From Campanula takesimana (Eukaryota; Streptophyta; Magnoliopsida; Asterales; Campanulaceae): DNA of 64,000 nucleotides. The notes below the pieces were generated by a model, which saw only the letters and a list, made by a program, of their open reading frames with translations, was not told where the DNA came from and did not search any database. Every line of letters begins with the position of its first letter. The stretch's first letter is position 1. Shown here in pieces: positions 31,210 through 43,565 of the stretch. Made by a program: the position numbers and the translations under genes. The DNA lies in contig JAOWBW010000182.1 of NCBI GenBank assembly GCA_026119855.1, positions 248,001 through 312,000 on the forward strand, in the 5' to 3' direction.

Positions 31210-32719
31210 TGTAAGTACCCAAATCTGAAACCGACCTATCTTAGAGGTAGCCTTAGCACCGTTTCAGGGATAAGCTGATAGGCCAGGACCTCCCTAGGAT
31301 AAACTATAAATTCCAGGACTACTCTGGTATAAAATTGGAAAAATCCAGAAGCTCGCCAGGCTAAGCCGTACGGATGATTTGGGGACTAGAGGGGCCTAGC
31401 CGTACGGCTGGTTTGGGCGCCCTCAGTCCCTATAAATAGAACCCCTTGCTGATTATTTCAAAGGGGGGGGGGGAGAAATACACAATAGAGAGGTCACTCT
31501 GCTGGAATTGCCACAGAGAAATAGTGAGAGTGATCACATACAAAAAAGGAGAGAAGAAAGGAAGATTGGCCTTAACCATCATAGGTAAAGCCACCTCCCC
31601 CCTCCTTTCTCTTCATCTTACTCCTATTTTCTTTCTTATATCTTGGTTATACATGTATTTACTATTCATTCATGCAAAGACTTGTCCATTTCAAGCACCT
31701 TTTGTTTCTTGCAAGACTTGTCCATTATCAAGCACGATATATATCTATCTATTACATTACTATCTTGTCCAAGCTATGAGAAGTTCAAAGGTGCCCTCCA
31801 TACCTTGTATGGAAGAGGTTCTAAACCTAGACACTCATAGACTTGTTGATTGTCATTTATATTCCTTATTCATGTAAATGGTATGCTTGTTTGGCCATGA
31901 TAATCATGAGGGTGATGAAACCTTAGTGTTCATCACTTTCCTCTTGGTTTAGCCTCAAAATCCCACTTTTGGGTCATAAATATTCAATCTTTATGTGTTA
32001 TTTTGACTCTTGGAAGGATTTTAAGTCATAAAATGTCATCTTGGTGATAAAGTTCCAATCTTTATTCACCAAATGACCAACTTTGGTCTAAAGGGGACAT
32101 TCATCAACTTTCTTGATTTTCTCCTATGATTGCTCATGATCACACCCAAATGCTTGTCTTTGGGGACCAAGTGATGATTATTTAGCATAGGAATGATGTT
32201 ATAAAACTTGTAAAATAATTTCTTGCAAACTGGGATCCAAAACAGTTTGTCCAGCTTCAGACAGAATACCCTGTTTCTGTTCTGAACTGGACTGTTCATG
32301 AGCAAACTGTAAAACCCCAGGATCGTCTCCTCCAGCCGTACGGCTACTTTAGGTAGGAGGGCAAAATTGTCTGTTTTGCCCTCTGACCTTTATCTTATCA
32401 CTCAAGGCCCCCTTTTCAGCCGAGCTTCTCAAATAAAATCAATAACAAAATTTTTTCCTTTAAATACGCACACACACATATGCACATTTTAACTAACTTA
32501 GGGAGACTCGGATTTGTCCGAGGCAACTTGAGAGGACGTAAAAACTCCTCCCAAGTTGTAACCTGACCTCCGAACCTTTGAACTCAAACCTTTTTCATTT
32601 TGTTGGGTTTAAAATTAACAAAATGTGGCGACTCCGTTAAATTGGACCGGTTCCCGTGTTTGGTATTTTTGTCCTCGTGCGAACCTCGCGTGTTTCGCCC
32701 CGAGGACGGGATCCTTACA
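31210..32719 (+). repeat. Element A 5-prime LTR
   Basis: Starts TGTAAGTACCC and ends GGGATCCTTACA. It has a TATA box (tataaataga, 31431-31440) with AGCCGTACGG palindromes just upstream (31364-31373, 31398-31409) and a third at 32334-32345. A run of about ten G lies at 31464. Confidence 0.95.
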
Positions 32720-32720
32720 G

Positions 32721-32738
32721 TGGCGACTCCGCTGGGGA
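32721..32738 (+). promoter_or_regulatory. Element A primer-binding site
   Basis: TGGCGACTCCGCTGGGGA begins one base after the LTR end. It differs at one base from the site of element 1. Confidence 0.9.
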
Positions 32739-34105
32739 TATAGAGTGCTTTCGGACTTCTTTCTAGAAGGTTCGGGGGCGCTCTTGTGTGGGTCAAACTC
32801 CCGTTCCCGTTAGTTGACTTCTTGCATATTTGTGTGTGTTTGCTGTTTCTGTTTGAACTGTTTTGAGTACATACGTTCTGGAAACACAATAAGCTGGGGC
32901 TTGATGATCAGAAGTTGGAGAAACTGAGAAAAATCTTCACCCTCTTGCTTTAGCCGTACGGCTACTTTGGGTAGGGACCAGAATGTTTCCAATTAACAGT
33001 TTGGTGCAGGGCTGAAACATTCTGGGTGCCCCCTCTGCTTCTACCTGTCCAGGTTCCAAATTTACAGTCTTACTTGTGCACATTACCTTCATTCTTTTGG
33101 CCAAAACTTGGTTTTAAAAGGTAATAAAACTTGGTTATGCATGATCTTTTGTCAATAAAATGGTTTCCAAAACCTCGTCGTGCATAACCCCTTTTTTTGT
33201 AAGGGTTTTCTTAAATCTCCTCATTGTGCACAAATTGCTTTGTATAAAAGGGTTTCAATGTAAAATATTTCTTTTGCAAAAGTTTGATTCAAAATTCTTT
33301 GTTGTGCACAACTTGGTACATGTACAAGTTTTGGTCTCTGTTTGCTTATATTCTTTGATTTGTTGTGTATAGATTGCTCAATTCATGCTTGTTCATACTT
33401 GTTCATATCTTGCTTATGCCATGCTCATGATATCAAAAAACGAATTGAAAATCTCTCTTTTTACTCAAAAAAGGAGCATAGAATGACTTCACACTACGCG
33501 CACTTGACCGTGCACGTTCCAAATACCCTTTAAAACCGGGGTGGATGCCACAATGCAGCTCGTTGGGCGCTCTTGTTCCCTTCGATGCGCGCACGGGTCC
33601 ATCCCACCTTCCCTTCCGAACCGAGTCAACCACACTTGTCCATGACACTCAAATACCGTGACTATGGTTGGTTTTTGGTCTAGTTCACGTCACCACATCC
33701 TTGATACGTGCTCAAAGTTAATAGTGGCCAAATTAATGCCCGAGTTGTGACTCCTTGATGAAATGCAAGCGTGGCCTAACCAGCCTCCAACTCGCGTGTT
33801 AGTGACGACCGCAATTAGCAAGGGCCATGTACTAAGGATAGGGTGACACTGTGTCGTTAAGCCCTAATGAACGAGTTATTTTAATCATCCTTAAGCCCAT
33901 GGTCAAGGATCGAGATGCCTCATTAAAAATGAGGTCATTTCGGCGCAGCCTTCGGTGTAGCCTTCGGTGTAGCCTTCGGGAAAAGTCTCGATTCCGACTG
34001 GGGCTTAACCATGATTAGGATGACCCGCATATTGGGAACCTTACGATGCACTAGACCCTAGGCTCACTTCTTTTGATCGGTGGAAGCCGCGTGCCCTATA
34101 GGACC
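32739..34105 (+). other. Element A leader up to the chromovirus insertion
   Basis: No coding frame of note. It contains another AGCCGTACGGCT palindrome (32952-32963) and a short triplication agccttcggtgt (33955-33982). The last five bases, ggacc, are the chromovirus target site. Confidence 0.7.
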
Positions 34106-36298
34106 TGTCGCGACCCCGGACCCCGCGGGCCCGAGACCGCGAGCTGGACGTCGACTCTAAAACCAAATCGTTGAAATACCGAAGTTAAAAATTTCATTTG
34201 ATACCAAAAGGTAGTGATCCAAAGTTTTACAAAAGCAAGTTTGATAAAAATCAATTACAACTAACATAAACTTCCACAAGTTTATGCCCAACAAAATACG
34301 AATATACAATTCTTAGTGACGTCAATGTTTGGTCCAACTATCCCAAAATGGTTACACATTTACATAATGTAAACCAACCTATATCAACCTTCCCAAAAGA
34401 ATATGTCCACACTCGACGTCCTCTTTCTCGTGATCAGCGAGACTAATCCTTAGCACCTGGGGGGCGTTAAGGAAAAACAAAGATAAAAGAAAAGGGGGTG
34501 AGATAAATCTCAATAAGTTACTAATGCAACTACATGACATGCTAAGATGCAAGAAGCAATACGCAATAATAAATATCACATAGCACATAGCATTTATCAC
34601 ATAACAGATAGCAGCGGAAATAAACACATAACAAAGGATATAGCCAAGGTTTTCCAAACCGGAACATCCAAATAAAGGATCGCTGCGCAGCTTCAATAAT
34701 CAACAAATCATCATCTTCATAATAGCATGAAAGCCGAAGAGAAAACCCCGGTACCGGAACCAATAACCATAAAAGTGTCACAAAGGACAAGGACCATGAC
34801 ACAAAGTCATGCCCGTTAGCTAGATACATTCACAAAGGAACGCTAACTTGACTTTTCCAAGGCCAATCTGGAAAGGGTATAGTAAGGGCAAAACAATGGT
34901 CAACATTATAATGGACTTGGCTTTGCCATTATAATCCTTCCCATCGCCCGATGCAACAAATATGCCAGCTGGGCTTCCAAATAAATGCTAAGTAATAATA
35001 TTTTAGCATGACTAAACAACTTAAGGTTCCAAAGTAGGGAACCGTTCCAATTAGATTACCACCAAGGTCAACCAATGCAAACCGCACATCAAAGATGAAC
35101 CACATTCCCAAAATGATACCTAATCCAATTCCATATCGAATTTATTCACAAAAGAATCAAATCCATCAATAAAGTATTCCAACAATGACAATTAACACTT
35201 AATTAATTTCAAACACAAACTTGATCACAAAGGACTCAATTCTATCACTAGAGTGTACTACAATGTTCACTAAGGTCAACTAGAAGGACACCCAAGATTT
35301 GGATCAAAACGCATTCTTCAATCACACAAAATTAACAAATGTAACTTTTCAGAGGACTGTGCGGCCGCCCAAACGGGTATGTGCGGTCGCCCAAAAAGGT
35401 CATTAAACAGAGCAAAAGCTTTCAGAAAGATGCGCGGTCGCCCGGGCAATTTTGTGCGGCCGCCCAATCTTCCGAATTGCCAGAAATCGGGAAGAACAAC
35501 ATGGGTTCTTCCATTTTCAAACCCAAAACACATTCAATCCCAAATCCAACCTTCCAACTCACATACTAATGTACAAAAACAACTAATAAGTCTAAAAAGA
35601 CTCATGCAACAACATTTAACAACCAAAATCAAGAATTAAGCCCAACATTCAAGATTTCACCATTTTTGATCAAAACCCAAAATAAATTCTCAATAAATTC
35701 AAAACTCAATCAAACTTCAAATATAACACATCAAACATCATATAAACGTGATATGAACATTTTAGCATCAAAATGGGGGAAAAGTAACTTACTTGGATTT
35801 TCTCAAAGTTGATGGATTTCAATTCTTTTTGGCTCTACGCGATCCTATCGACGATCTAAACAATGCTCACGTTTTAAGAAATGAGAGAAGATGAGAGGAA
35901 GAAGGAGTAAATGAAGAGAGAAGGAAGAGGAAGAAAATGCTTACCCAATGGAGGAGAGAGAGGGAGTTGTGCTGGGAATGGGAGGGAGTAGGGTGAGGGA
36001 GATGGAGTGTATGAGGGAGAAGGAGGTGTAGGGAGAGGGTAGGAGTTATTTAAAAACTTACACAAAGACCCCTCCTCTAATACAACCCAACTCAACACTC
36101 CCCACCAACAACTAAGACCCAATAACACAACACTGACCCAAATGACCCAAAATAATGCTAGGCATAATTATTATAACACATAAATTGCACACATAAATAT
36201 TTAAATAAATAATAATTTTAAATAAATAAATAAGCAAATAATTAAATAAAAATCATTTAATTACTAATAAAATAGAGCCTAGATTTCGGGTCGTGACA
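34106..36298 (-). repeat. Element B 3-prime LTR, 2193 bp
   Basis: Lies at the gag-distal end. It contains four GCGGYCGCCC motifs between 35360 and 35465 and AT-rich and GA-rich ends. It is longer than its partner because the partner lost about 300 bp. Confidence 0.95.
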
Positions 36299-36315
36299 TT
36301 CACTCCCCCTTAAAG
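36299..36315 (-). promoter_or_regulatory. Element B polypurine tract
   Basis: The minus strand reads aagggggagtgaat directly before the 3-prime LTR, the position and composition of a plus-strand primer. Confidence 0.8.
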
Positions 36316-36347
36316 AAAATTCGACCCGAATTTTAACGAGACTCACC

Positions 36348-36665
36348 TTAAACAAAAAGCCACGGAAATTTCCTCTCGATCTCATCTCGGAGCTCCCACG
36401 TCGACTCCTCGATGTTATGATTTCTCCAAAGAACTCTAACCAACGCAATGCTTTTGCTCCTCAACTCTTGGACTTTAGAATCTAAGATCCAAACCGGTCG
36501 TTCCTCATAAGTCATATCGGGCTCAATATCCTCCGGTATCCTCGGTAACACGTGAGATGGATCATGAACATACTTCAGAAGCATAGAAACGTGAAAGACG
36601 TTGTGCAACCGGTCCAAAGATGGCGGTAACGCAAGACGATACGCTAGAAGTCCAACCTTTCCCAA
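36348..36665 (-). pseudogene. Element B integrase C-terminus and chromodomain
   Basis: The frame has GLLAYRLALPPSLDRLHNVF, then HVSMLLKYVHDPSHVL, then a chromodomain-like end (RPVWILDSKVQELRSKSIAL, VRVLWRNHNIEESTWELRDE). Family knowledge: chromodomains direct chromovirus insertion to chromatin marks. A one-base break near 36650 separates it from the main integrase frame. Confidence 0.85.
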
Positions 36666-37731
36666 AATCTCAAACGGCCAATAAACCTCGGAGCCAACTT
36701 GCCTTTCTTCCCAAACCTACGAATACCCACCTTCGGAGACACTTTCAAGAACACTAAATCACCGGTCTGAAAACTAAGATCTCGCCTTCGGTTGTCTGCG
36801 TAGCTCTTATGTCGACTCTGGGCTGTTTTCAATCTATCCCGGATAACTTTAACTTTCTCAACCGAATCCCGAAACAAATCAATACCCACAATCTTCGCTT
36901 CACCAACCTCATCCCAACAAATAGGCGATCTACATTTCCTTCCATACAAGGCCTCAAACGGTGCCATCTCAATACTAGCCTGATAATTGTTGTTGTAAGA
37001 GAACTCCACTAACGGTAGGTGCGAATCCCAAGAATCGGAAAAGTCTATCGAACACGCTCGCAACATATCCTCAAGAATCTGAATAGTCCTCTCAGATTGA
37101 CCGTCTGTCTGAGGATGAAAAGCCGTACTGAATCGCAAATCTGTACCCAAAGCTTCCTGAAACGCCTTCCAAAACCTAGAAGTAAACCTCGGGTCTCGAT
37201 CGGACACAATGCTAACCGGAACCCCATTCAATCTAACAATCTCGTCGACATAAAGGGTCGCAAGCTTTTCCATCGAATATCTGATATCAATAGGCAAGAA
37301 ATGGGCACTCTTGGTCAATCTATCCACTATTACCCAAACACTGTCATACTTCCTACGGGTACGAGGCAGTCCCGTAACGAAATCCATAGTCACATGCTCC
37401 CATTTCCAATCGGGAATCTCTAACGGCTGAAGCAATCCCGCGGGTCTCTGATGCTCGGCTTTGACCTGCTGACAAGTTAGACACTTCGAAACATACTCTG
37501 CTATTTCCCTTTTCATATTAATCCACCAAATTGTTGCTTCAAATCCTGATACATCTTCGTACTACCCGGATGAATAGTATACCTCGATTTGTGGCCCTCA
37601 TCAAGAACTCTCTGTTTAATTCCATCAACATCCGGAACACACAATCTTCCACGGAAAGTCAACTCTCCACTCGGGCTAACAGAAAAATCCTCGAAATTCT
37701 TTTCCTTCAATTTACCCATTATCTTCACCAA
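36644..37731 (-). pseudogene. Element B integrase
   Basis: The zinc domain is split by a stop near 37513 (LDEGHKSRYTIHPGSTKMY, then YVSKCLTCQQVKAEHQ). The catalytic core carries all three acids: VTMDFVTGLP, VSIVSDRDPRFTSRFW and FHPQTDGQSERTIQILEDML. Frame 37516-36644 is open for 290 codons. Confidence 0.9.
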
Positions 37732-37769
37732 TTCGGGATCTTCTTTCTGAGCTTCCTTTATCCTCTGAA

Positions 37770-39462
37770 TTAGGGTCGGAGATACCCTAATATTCGCAAA
37801 AATAGCCCATGTCTCGATTCACGAGGAGACCAATCTCGAACATCCTCAAGCATTTTCCATTCACGGACCATCATCGAAGCCACATAAGACTTTCTACTAA
37901 TCGCATCGGCTACCACATTCGCCTTCCCCGGATGATAAGAAATCGTACAATCATAATCCTTCAACAATTCCATCCAGCGGCGCTGCCTATTATTCAACTC
38001 TTTCTGGGAAAATAGGTATTTCAAACTCTTGTGATCGGTAAAAATCTCAAACTTTGCCCCATAAAGGTAGTGCTTCCACTTGTGCAACGCAAATACAATA
38101 GCCGCTAACTCCATATCATGAGTCGGGTAATTCTGTTCACTCGGGTCAACTTCCTCGAAGCATAAGCAATTACTTTCCCATTCTGCATCAACACACAACC
38201 CAAACCCTCTTTCGAAGCATCACTGTAAATCACTAGGCCATCGCTCCCATTAGGCAAAGTCAAGATCGGTGCGGTAGTCAACCTCTTCTTCAATTCTTCG
38301 AAACTCTCGTCACATTTCTCGGTCCACACAAACGGAACATTCTTCCGGGTCAACTGAGTCATCGGAGTAGCAATCCTCGAAAACCCTTCAATAAATCTTC
38401 GGTAATAACCGGCTAAACCAAGAAAGCTACGATCTCAGTCACTGACTCGGGTCTCTTCCAATCCACTATTGCTTCAATCTTTGAAGGATCCACCGAAATC
38501 CCATCTTTAGAAATCACATGACCCAGAAATGACACCTTCTCGAGCCAAAATTCGCATTTACTAAATTTCGCAAATAATTTCTCCCTCGCAAGGACGGATA
38601 AAACTGTCCTCAAGTGTTGCTCATGCTCCTCTCGAGATTTCGAATAAACAAGAATGTCGTCGATGAAGACTACCACGAACGAATCAAGATAGGGATGGAA
38701 AACTCGGTTCATCAAATCCATAAACACGGCCGGCGCGTTAGTCAACCCAAACGGCATAACCAAGAACTCATAATGACCATAACGAGTGCGAAAAGCAGTC
38801 TTCGGAATATCCTCCGATCGAACCTTCAACTGATGGTACCCACTCCTCAAATCAAGCTTGGAAAACACAACGGACCCTTGAAGCTGATCAAATAAATCAT
38901 CGATATGGGGTAGAGGATACTTATTCTTCACCGTAACCTGATTCAATTTCCGGTAATCGATGCACAATCTCAACGAACCATCTTTCTTCCGCACGAACAA
39001 AACCGGTGCTCCCCACGGGGAAACACTAGGGCGGATAAACCCTCGATCAAGCAACTCTTGCAACTACACCTTTAATTCCTTCAACTCTGCGGGAGCTAAC
39101 CTATAAGGTGCTTTCGAAATTGGAGCCGTACCCGGCAAAAGATCTATACAAAACTCAATCTCACGATCGGGAGGCATATCATACTCGGTAGAGAAAACAT
39201 CGGGAAATTCTCGAACTACCCGAACACTATCAAAACTAGGGGATTCCTTCCTAGTATCAAGAACACTAGCCAAATACCCCTCACAACCACTATGCAATAA
39301 TTTTCTCGCTTTCATAAAAGAAATTAAGCGAACCTTTCTACTCAGAGGACTAGCCTCAAACACGAATTTAGGCACATCGGGAATAGAAAAAGTAACAGTT
39401 TTCTTACAGCAATCAACGGAAGCATGAAACTTGCTCACCAATCCATACCCAAATGACATCAA
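37770..39462 (-). pseudogene. Element B reverse transcriptase and RNase H
   Basis: RT runs 39063-38413 with SLRLCIDYRKLNQVTVKN, FSKLDLRSGYHQLKV, MPFGLTNAPAVFMDLMN and the catalytic FVVVFIDDILVYSK. An in-frame stop separates it from the preceding segment (39462-39064, ending PYRLAPAELKEL), and another break follows IVAFLV near 38413. RNase H is split: LVIYSDASKEGLGCVLMQ (38362-38105), then MELAAIVFALHKWKHYL and FTDHKSLKYLF (38198-37770). Confidence 0.9.
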
Positions 39463-39749
39463 AGTCTTGGATAGGAAGAACTACCAAATCCGCACAAAGG
39501 ACAACGACCACAAATAACCACGTCACAAGCACGAAAGACTCGATCAGAAATCAAGCATTCTCCTATAGGGGTCGACACCTCTAGCACGTACGGTAAAGAC
39601 TCGAATGCAGCATTTAACATGGAAGCAAATTGCACAGAAATGTATGAATGAGATGATCCTGGATCTACTAACGCTCGTGCGCTCACATTAGACACAGAAA
39701 CAATACCTCCAATAACGGATGGATCATCGGTAGCTTGTTGTTGATTCAT
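39459..39749 (-). pseudogene. Element B aspartic protease
   Basis: The active-site segment is ARALVDPGSSHSYISVQFA. The gag-protease junction is frame-shifted near 39750. Confidence 0.8.
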
Positions 39750-39769
39750 GGCATAAACCTTCCTTGAAT

Positions 39770-40777
39770 TTTGGGCTTCCCAGCGGCATCCCTTTTCTGA
39801 CCCTGATGAATACCAACTCCTGACCCGGATGCTTGACCTCGGTGCCTCGTGCAGTCTCTCGCAAAGTGCCCCATTTCACCAAATTGGTGCACTTGCCTTG
39901 CTTTTTCCAACACCTATCCTCCGCATGGCCTACCTTCTGACAAAAGGTACAAGGCTTCCTAATTAGGCTCCTTGGTTCCCAGAAGTGGTACCCGGGTTCC
40001 TTGGGATCGGTTGCCCTCGGGACTGAGATTGTCCCCCAAAGTTACCTCGATTATCAATCCTTGGTTGTGACTTGCTCTGTGCTCCTTGCTTACTCGGGTT
40101 AGCTACCTCGGTCTTCCTTTTATGCTCCCCAATATCCTGCTCTATCAAATAGGCTCGGTCCACCGCATCTTGGAACGTCACAATCCGTTGAGCAATAAGT
40201 TGAGTACGGATGGAGGTCTTCAATCCCCGAATAAATCTCATAGCCTTTTGTTCCTCGGTCCTCACCAAATAGTCGCAATACCGGGCTAATTCTATGAACT
40301 TAGCCGAGTATTGTGCTATAGACAACAATCCTTGCTCTAGGTTGAGTAGCTCGATCTCCTTTCGGTTTTGATCAACAACCGGAATGAAATGCTCCTTGAA
40401 TTTGCGCACGAACAACTCCCACGCATACACCGTGTGAGTATCATCCCAAGTAGCTTTAACACCTTGTCCTCATCCGAACACCCAAATACATCATAAATCT
40501 TCTCCATCGACTCAATCCATAACTCAGCCTTCCGAACATCAGGTTCCCCATTGAATTCAACCGGTTTCAGTTTCAGAAATTGCTCCAAACCATAACGGGG
40601 TGGTGCTTGCTCTACCCTCGGACCTTGATCATGTATGGCCTTCATGGCCGCCTCAAACATGCCTTGAAACATGGCACGGGCTTCTTCCCTTGTATCATTC
40701 TGATTCTGTGCCCCACTAGTACCCTCCTCTGTTTCTTCTTCCAGACATTGCGAGTAATTACCTGCATAAGACATCAA
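39770..40777 (-). pseudogene. Element B gag
   Basis: Two overlapping frames (40777-40337 and 40430-39963) contain retrotrans_gag sequence: FLKLKPVEFNGEPDVRKAEL, WIESMEKIYDVFGC, then WELFVRKFKEHFIPVVDQN and LARYCDYLVRTEEQKAMRF. A frame change near 40430 breaks it. CCHC knuckles follow (CTFCQKVGHAEDRC at about 39950, GEMGHFARDC at about 39870). Confidence 0.85.
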
Positions 40778-40851
40778 CCGTTAATCACTCCGCACACTAC
40801 TACCCACCTAGGTCATACTAATCCACCTAGACTTATACATAGAGCTAATGA

Positions 40852-40868
40852 CATAGCTCTGATACCAA
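40852..40868 (-). promoter_or_regulatory. Element B primer-binding site (tRNA-Met type)
   Basis: The minus strand reads TTGGTATCAGAGCTA immediately after the 5-prime LTR. This matches the initiator tRNA-Met 3-prime end used by many plant elements. Confidence 0.9.
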
Positions 40869-40869
40869 C

Positions 40870-42737
40870 TGTCGCGACCCCGGACCCCGCGGGCCCGAGA
40901 CCGCGAGCTGGACGTCGACTCTAAAACCAAATCGGTGAAATACCGAAGTTAAAAATTTCAGTTGATACCAAAAGGTAGTGATCCAAAGTTTTACAAAACC
41001 AAGTTTGATAAAAATCAATTACAACTATCATAAACTTCCACAAGTTTATGCCCAACAAAATACGAATATACAATTCTTAGTGACGTCAATGTTTGGTCCA
41101 ACTATCCCAAAATGGTTACACATTTACATAATGTAAACCAACCTATATCAACCTTCCCCAAAAGAATATCCACACTCGACGTCCTCTTTCTCGTGATCAG
41201 CGAGACTAATCCTTAGCACCTGGGGGGGGTTAAGGAAAAACAAAGATAAAAGAAAAGGGGGTGAGATAAATCTCAATAAGTTACTAATGCAACTACATGA
41301 CATGCTAAGATGCAAGAAGCAATACGCAATAATAAATATCACATAGCACATAGCATTTATCACATAACAGATAGCAGCGGAAATAAACACATAACAAAGG
41401 ATATAGCCAAGGTTTTCCAAACCGGAACATCCAAATAAAGGATCGCTGCGCAGCTTCAATAATCAACAAATCATCATCTTCATAATAGCATGAAAGCCGA
41501 AGAGAAAACTCCGGTACCGGAACCAATAACCATAAAAGTGTCACAAAGGACAAGGACCATGACACAAAGTCATGCCCGTTAGCTAGATACATTCACAAAG
41601 GAACGCTAACTTGACTTTTCCAAGGCCAATCTGGAAAAGGGTATAGTAAGGGCAAAACAATGGTCAACATTATAATGGACTTGGCTTTGCCATTATAATC
41701 CTTCCCATCGCCCGATGCAACAAATATGCCAGCTGGGCTTCCAAATAAATGCTAAGTAATAATATTTAGCATGAATAAACAACTTAAGGTTCCAAAGTAG
41801 GGAACCGTTCTAATTAGATTACCACCAAGGTCAACCAATGCAAACCACACATCAAAGATGAACCACATTCCCAAAATGATACCTAATCCAATTCCATATC
41901 GAATTTATTCACAAAAGAATCAAATCCCATCAATAAATTATTCCAACAATGATAATTAACACTTAATTAATTTCAAACACAAACTTGATCACAAAGGACT
42001 CAATTCTATCACTAGAGTGTACTACAATGTTCACTAAGGTCAACTAGAAGGACACCCAAGATTTGGATCAAAACGCATTCTTCAATCACACAAAATTAAC
42101 AAATGTAACTTTCAGAGGACTGTGCGGCCGCCCAAACGGGTATGTGCGGTCGCCCAAAAAGGTCATTAAACAGAGCAAAAGCTTTCAGAAAGATGCGCGG
42201 TCGCGCCGGGCAATTTTGTGCGGCCGCCCAATCTTCCGAATTGCCAGAAATCGGGAGAACAACATGGGTTCTTCCATTTTCAAACCCAAAACACATTCAA
42301 TCCCATCGACGATCTAAACAATGCTCTACGCGATCCTATCGACGATCTAAACAATGCTCACGTTTTAAGAAATGAGAGAAGGAAGAGGAAGAAAATGCTT
42401 ACCCAATGGAGGAGAGAGAGGGAGTTGTGCTGGGAATGGGAGGGAGTAGGGTGAGGGAGAAGGAGGTGTAGGGAGAGGGTGGGAGTAATTTAAAAACTTA
42501 CACAAAGACCCCTCCTCTAATACAACCCAACTCAACACTCCCCACCAACAACTAAGACCCAATAACACAACACTGACCCAAATGACCCAAAATAATGCTA
42601 GGCATAATTATTCTAACACATAAATTGCACACATAAATATTTAAATAAATAATAATTTTAAATAAATAAATAAGCAAATAATAAATAAAAATCATTTAAT
42701 TACTAATAAAATAGAGCCTAGATTTCGGGTCGTGACA
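40870..42737 (-). repeat. Element B 5-prime LTR, 1868 bp
   Basis: Nearly identical to the LTR at 34106-36298 except for a deletion of about 300 bp around 42305 and a short local duplication (atcgacgatctaaacaatgc twice, 42305-42358). Confidence 0.95.
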
Positions 42738-42966
42738 GGACCCTCGCCGGGATAGTCCGTCCTTGAGAGCGTGCAATACAGGTGAAAAACGAGGGGTCTA
42801 TAGGCGTATTTTTGCCTCTACTGATCCAGGATTTAGAATAGTTGCGAAAAAGAAGATAAACCTTTTCCAACCACTTAGAAACAAAGATGCGTTTTAAGTA
42901 AACTTGAATGGTTTATTAATTGCGCGATACGTGAATTTGCCCCGTTTTGCTTCCTGTCTTTGATAC
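42738..42966 (+). other. Element A internal sequence after the chromovirus
   Basis: Begins with the second ggacc copy and continues element A sequence. No gene. Confidence 0.6.
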
Positions 42967-43565
42967 ATTCCATGTTATCCTTCAAGACCTCCGTCCAGTC
43001 CCGTTAAGTCTTTGGAAGGATCCATGTTATCCTTCAAGACCTCCATCCAGTCCCGTTAAGTCTTTGGAAGGATCCATGTTATCCTTCAAGACCTCCATCC
43101 AGTCCCGTTAAGTCTTTGGAAGGATCCATGTTATCCTTCAAGACCTCCGTCCAGTCCCGTTAAGTCTTTGGAAGGATCGATGTTATCCTTCAAGACCTCC
43201 GTCGAATCCGTTAAGTCTTTGGAAGGATCCATGTTATCCTTCAAGACCTCCGTCGAATCCCGTTAAGTCTTTGGAAGGATCCATGTTATCCTTCAAGACC
43301 TCCGTCGAATCCCGTTAAGTCTTTGGAAGGATCCATGTTATCCTTCAAGACCTCCGTCGAGTCCCGTTAAGTCTTTGGAAGGATCCATGTTATCCTTCAA
43401 GACCTCCATCCAGTCCCGTTAAGTCTTTGGAAGGATCCATGTTATCCTTCAAGACCTCCATCCAGTCCCGTTAAGTCTTTGGAAGGATCCATGTTATCCT
43501 TCAAGACCTCCGCCAAGTCCCGTTAGTCTTTGGATGGATCCATGTTATCCTTCAAGACTACCGTT
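42967..43565 (+). repeat. 52-bp tandem repeat, ~11.5 copies, in element A
   Basis: The unit ccatgttatccttcaagacc...cgttaagtctttggaaggat recurs at 42971, 43023, 43075, 43127 and so on to 43542 with 51-52 bp spacing. Two variants (gtccagtccc and gtcgaatccc) form blocks, showing local amplification. Confidence 0.95.

Larger units (their letters stand above)
34106..42737 (-). mobile_element. Ty3/gypsy chromovirus, Tekay/Del-type (element B), 8.6 kb
   Basis: Two LTRs (34106-36298 and 40870-42737) start TGTCGCGACCCC and end GGTCGTGACA on the plus strand, flanked by the exact 5-bp target duplication ggacc (34101-34105, 42738-42742). The coding strand is minus: gag, protease, RT, RNase H, integrase, chromodomain. 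A tRNA-Met primer-binding site and a polypurine tract sit at the expected ends. It is nearly complete, with several single-base frame breaks, and is nested in element A. Confidence 0.95.

Noticed and set aside
31446..31877. 143-codon frame in the element A LTR, also at 49836-50099
   Set aside because: Lies downstream of the LTR TATA box in non-coding repeat sequence and is truncated in the second LTR.
34379..34829. Frames in the chromovirus LTR, repeated at 41148-41592
   Set aside because: Identical because they lie in the two LTRs; no domain, and LTRs of this family do not encode proteins here.
42967..43565. CRISPR-like regular repeats
   Set aside because: Units are head-to-tail without unique spacers, in a plant retrotransposon.
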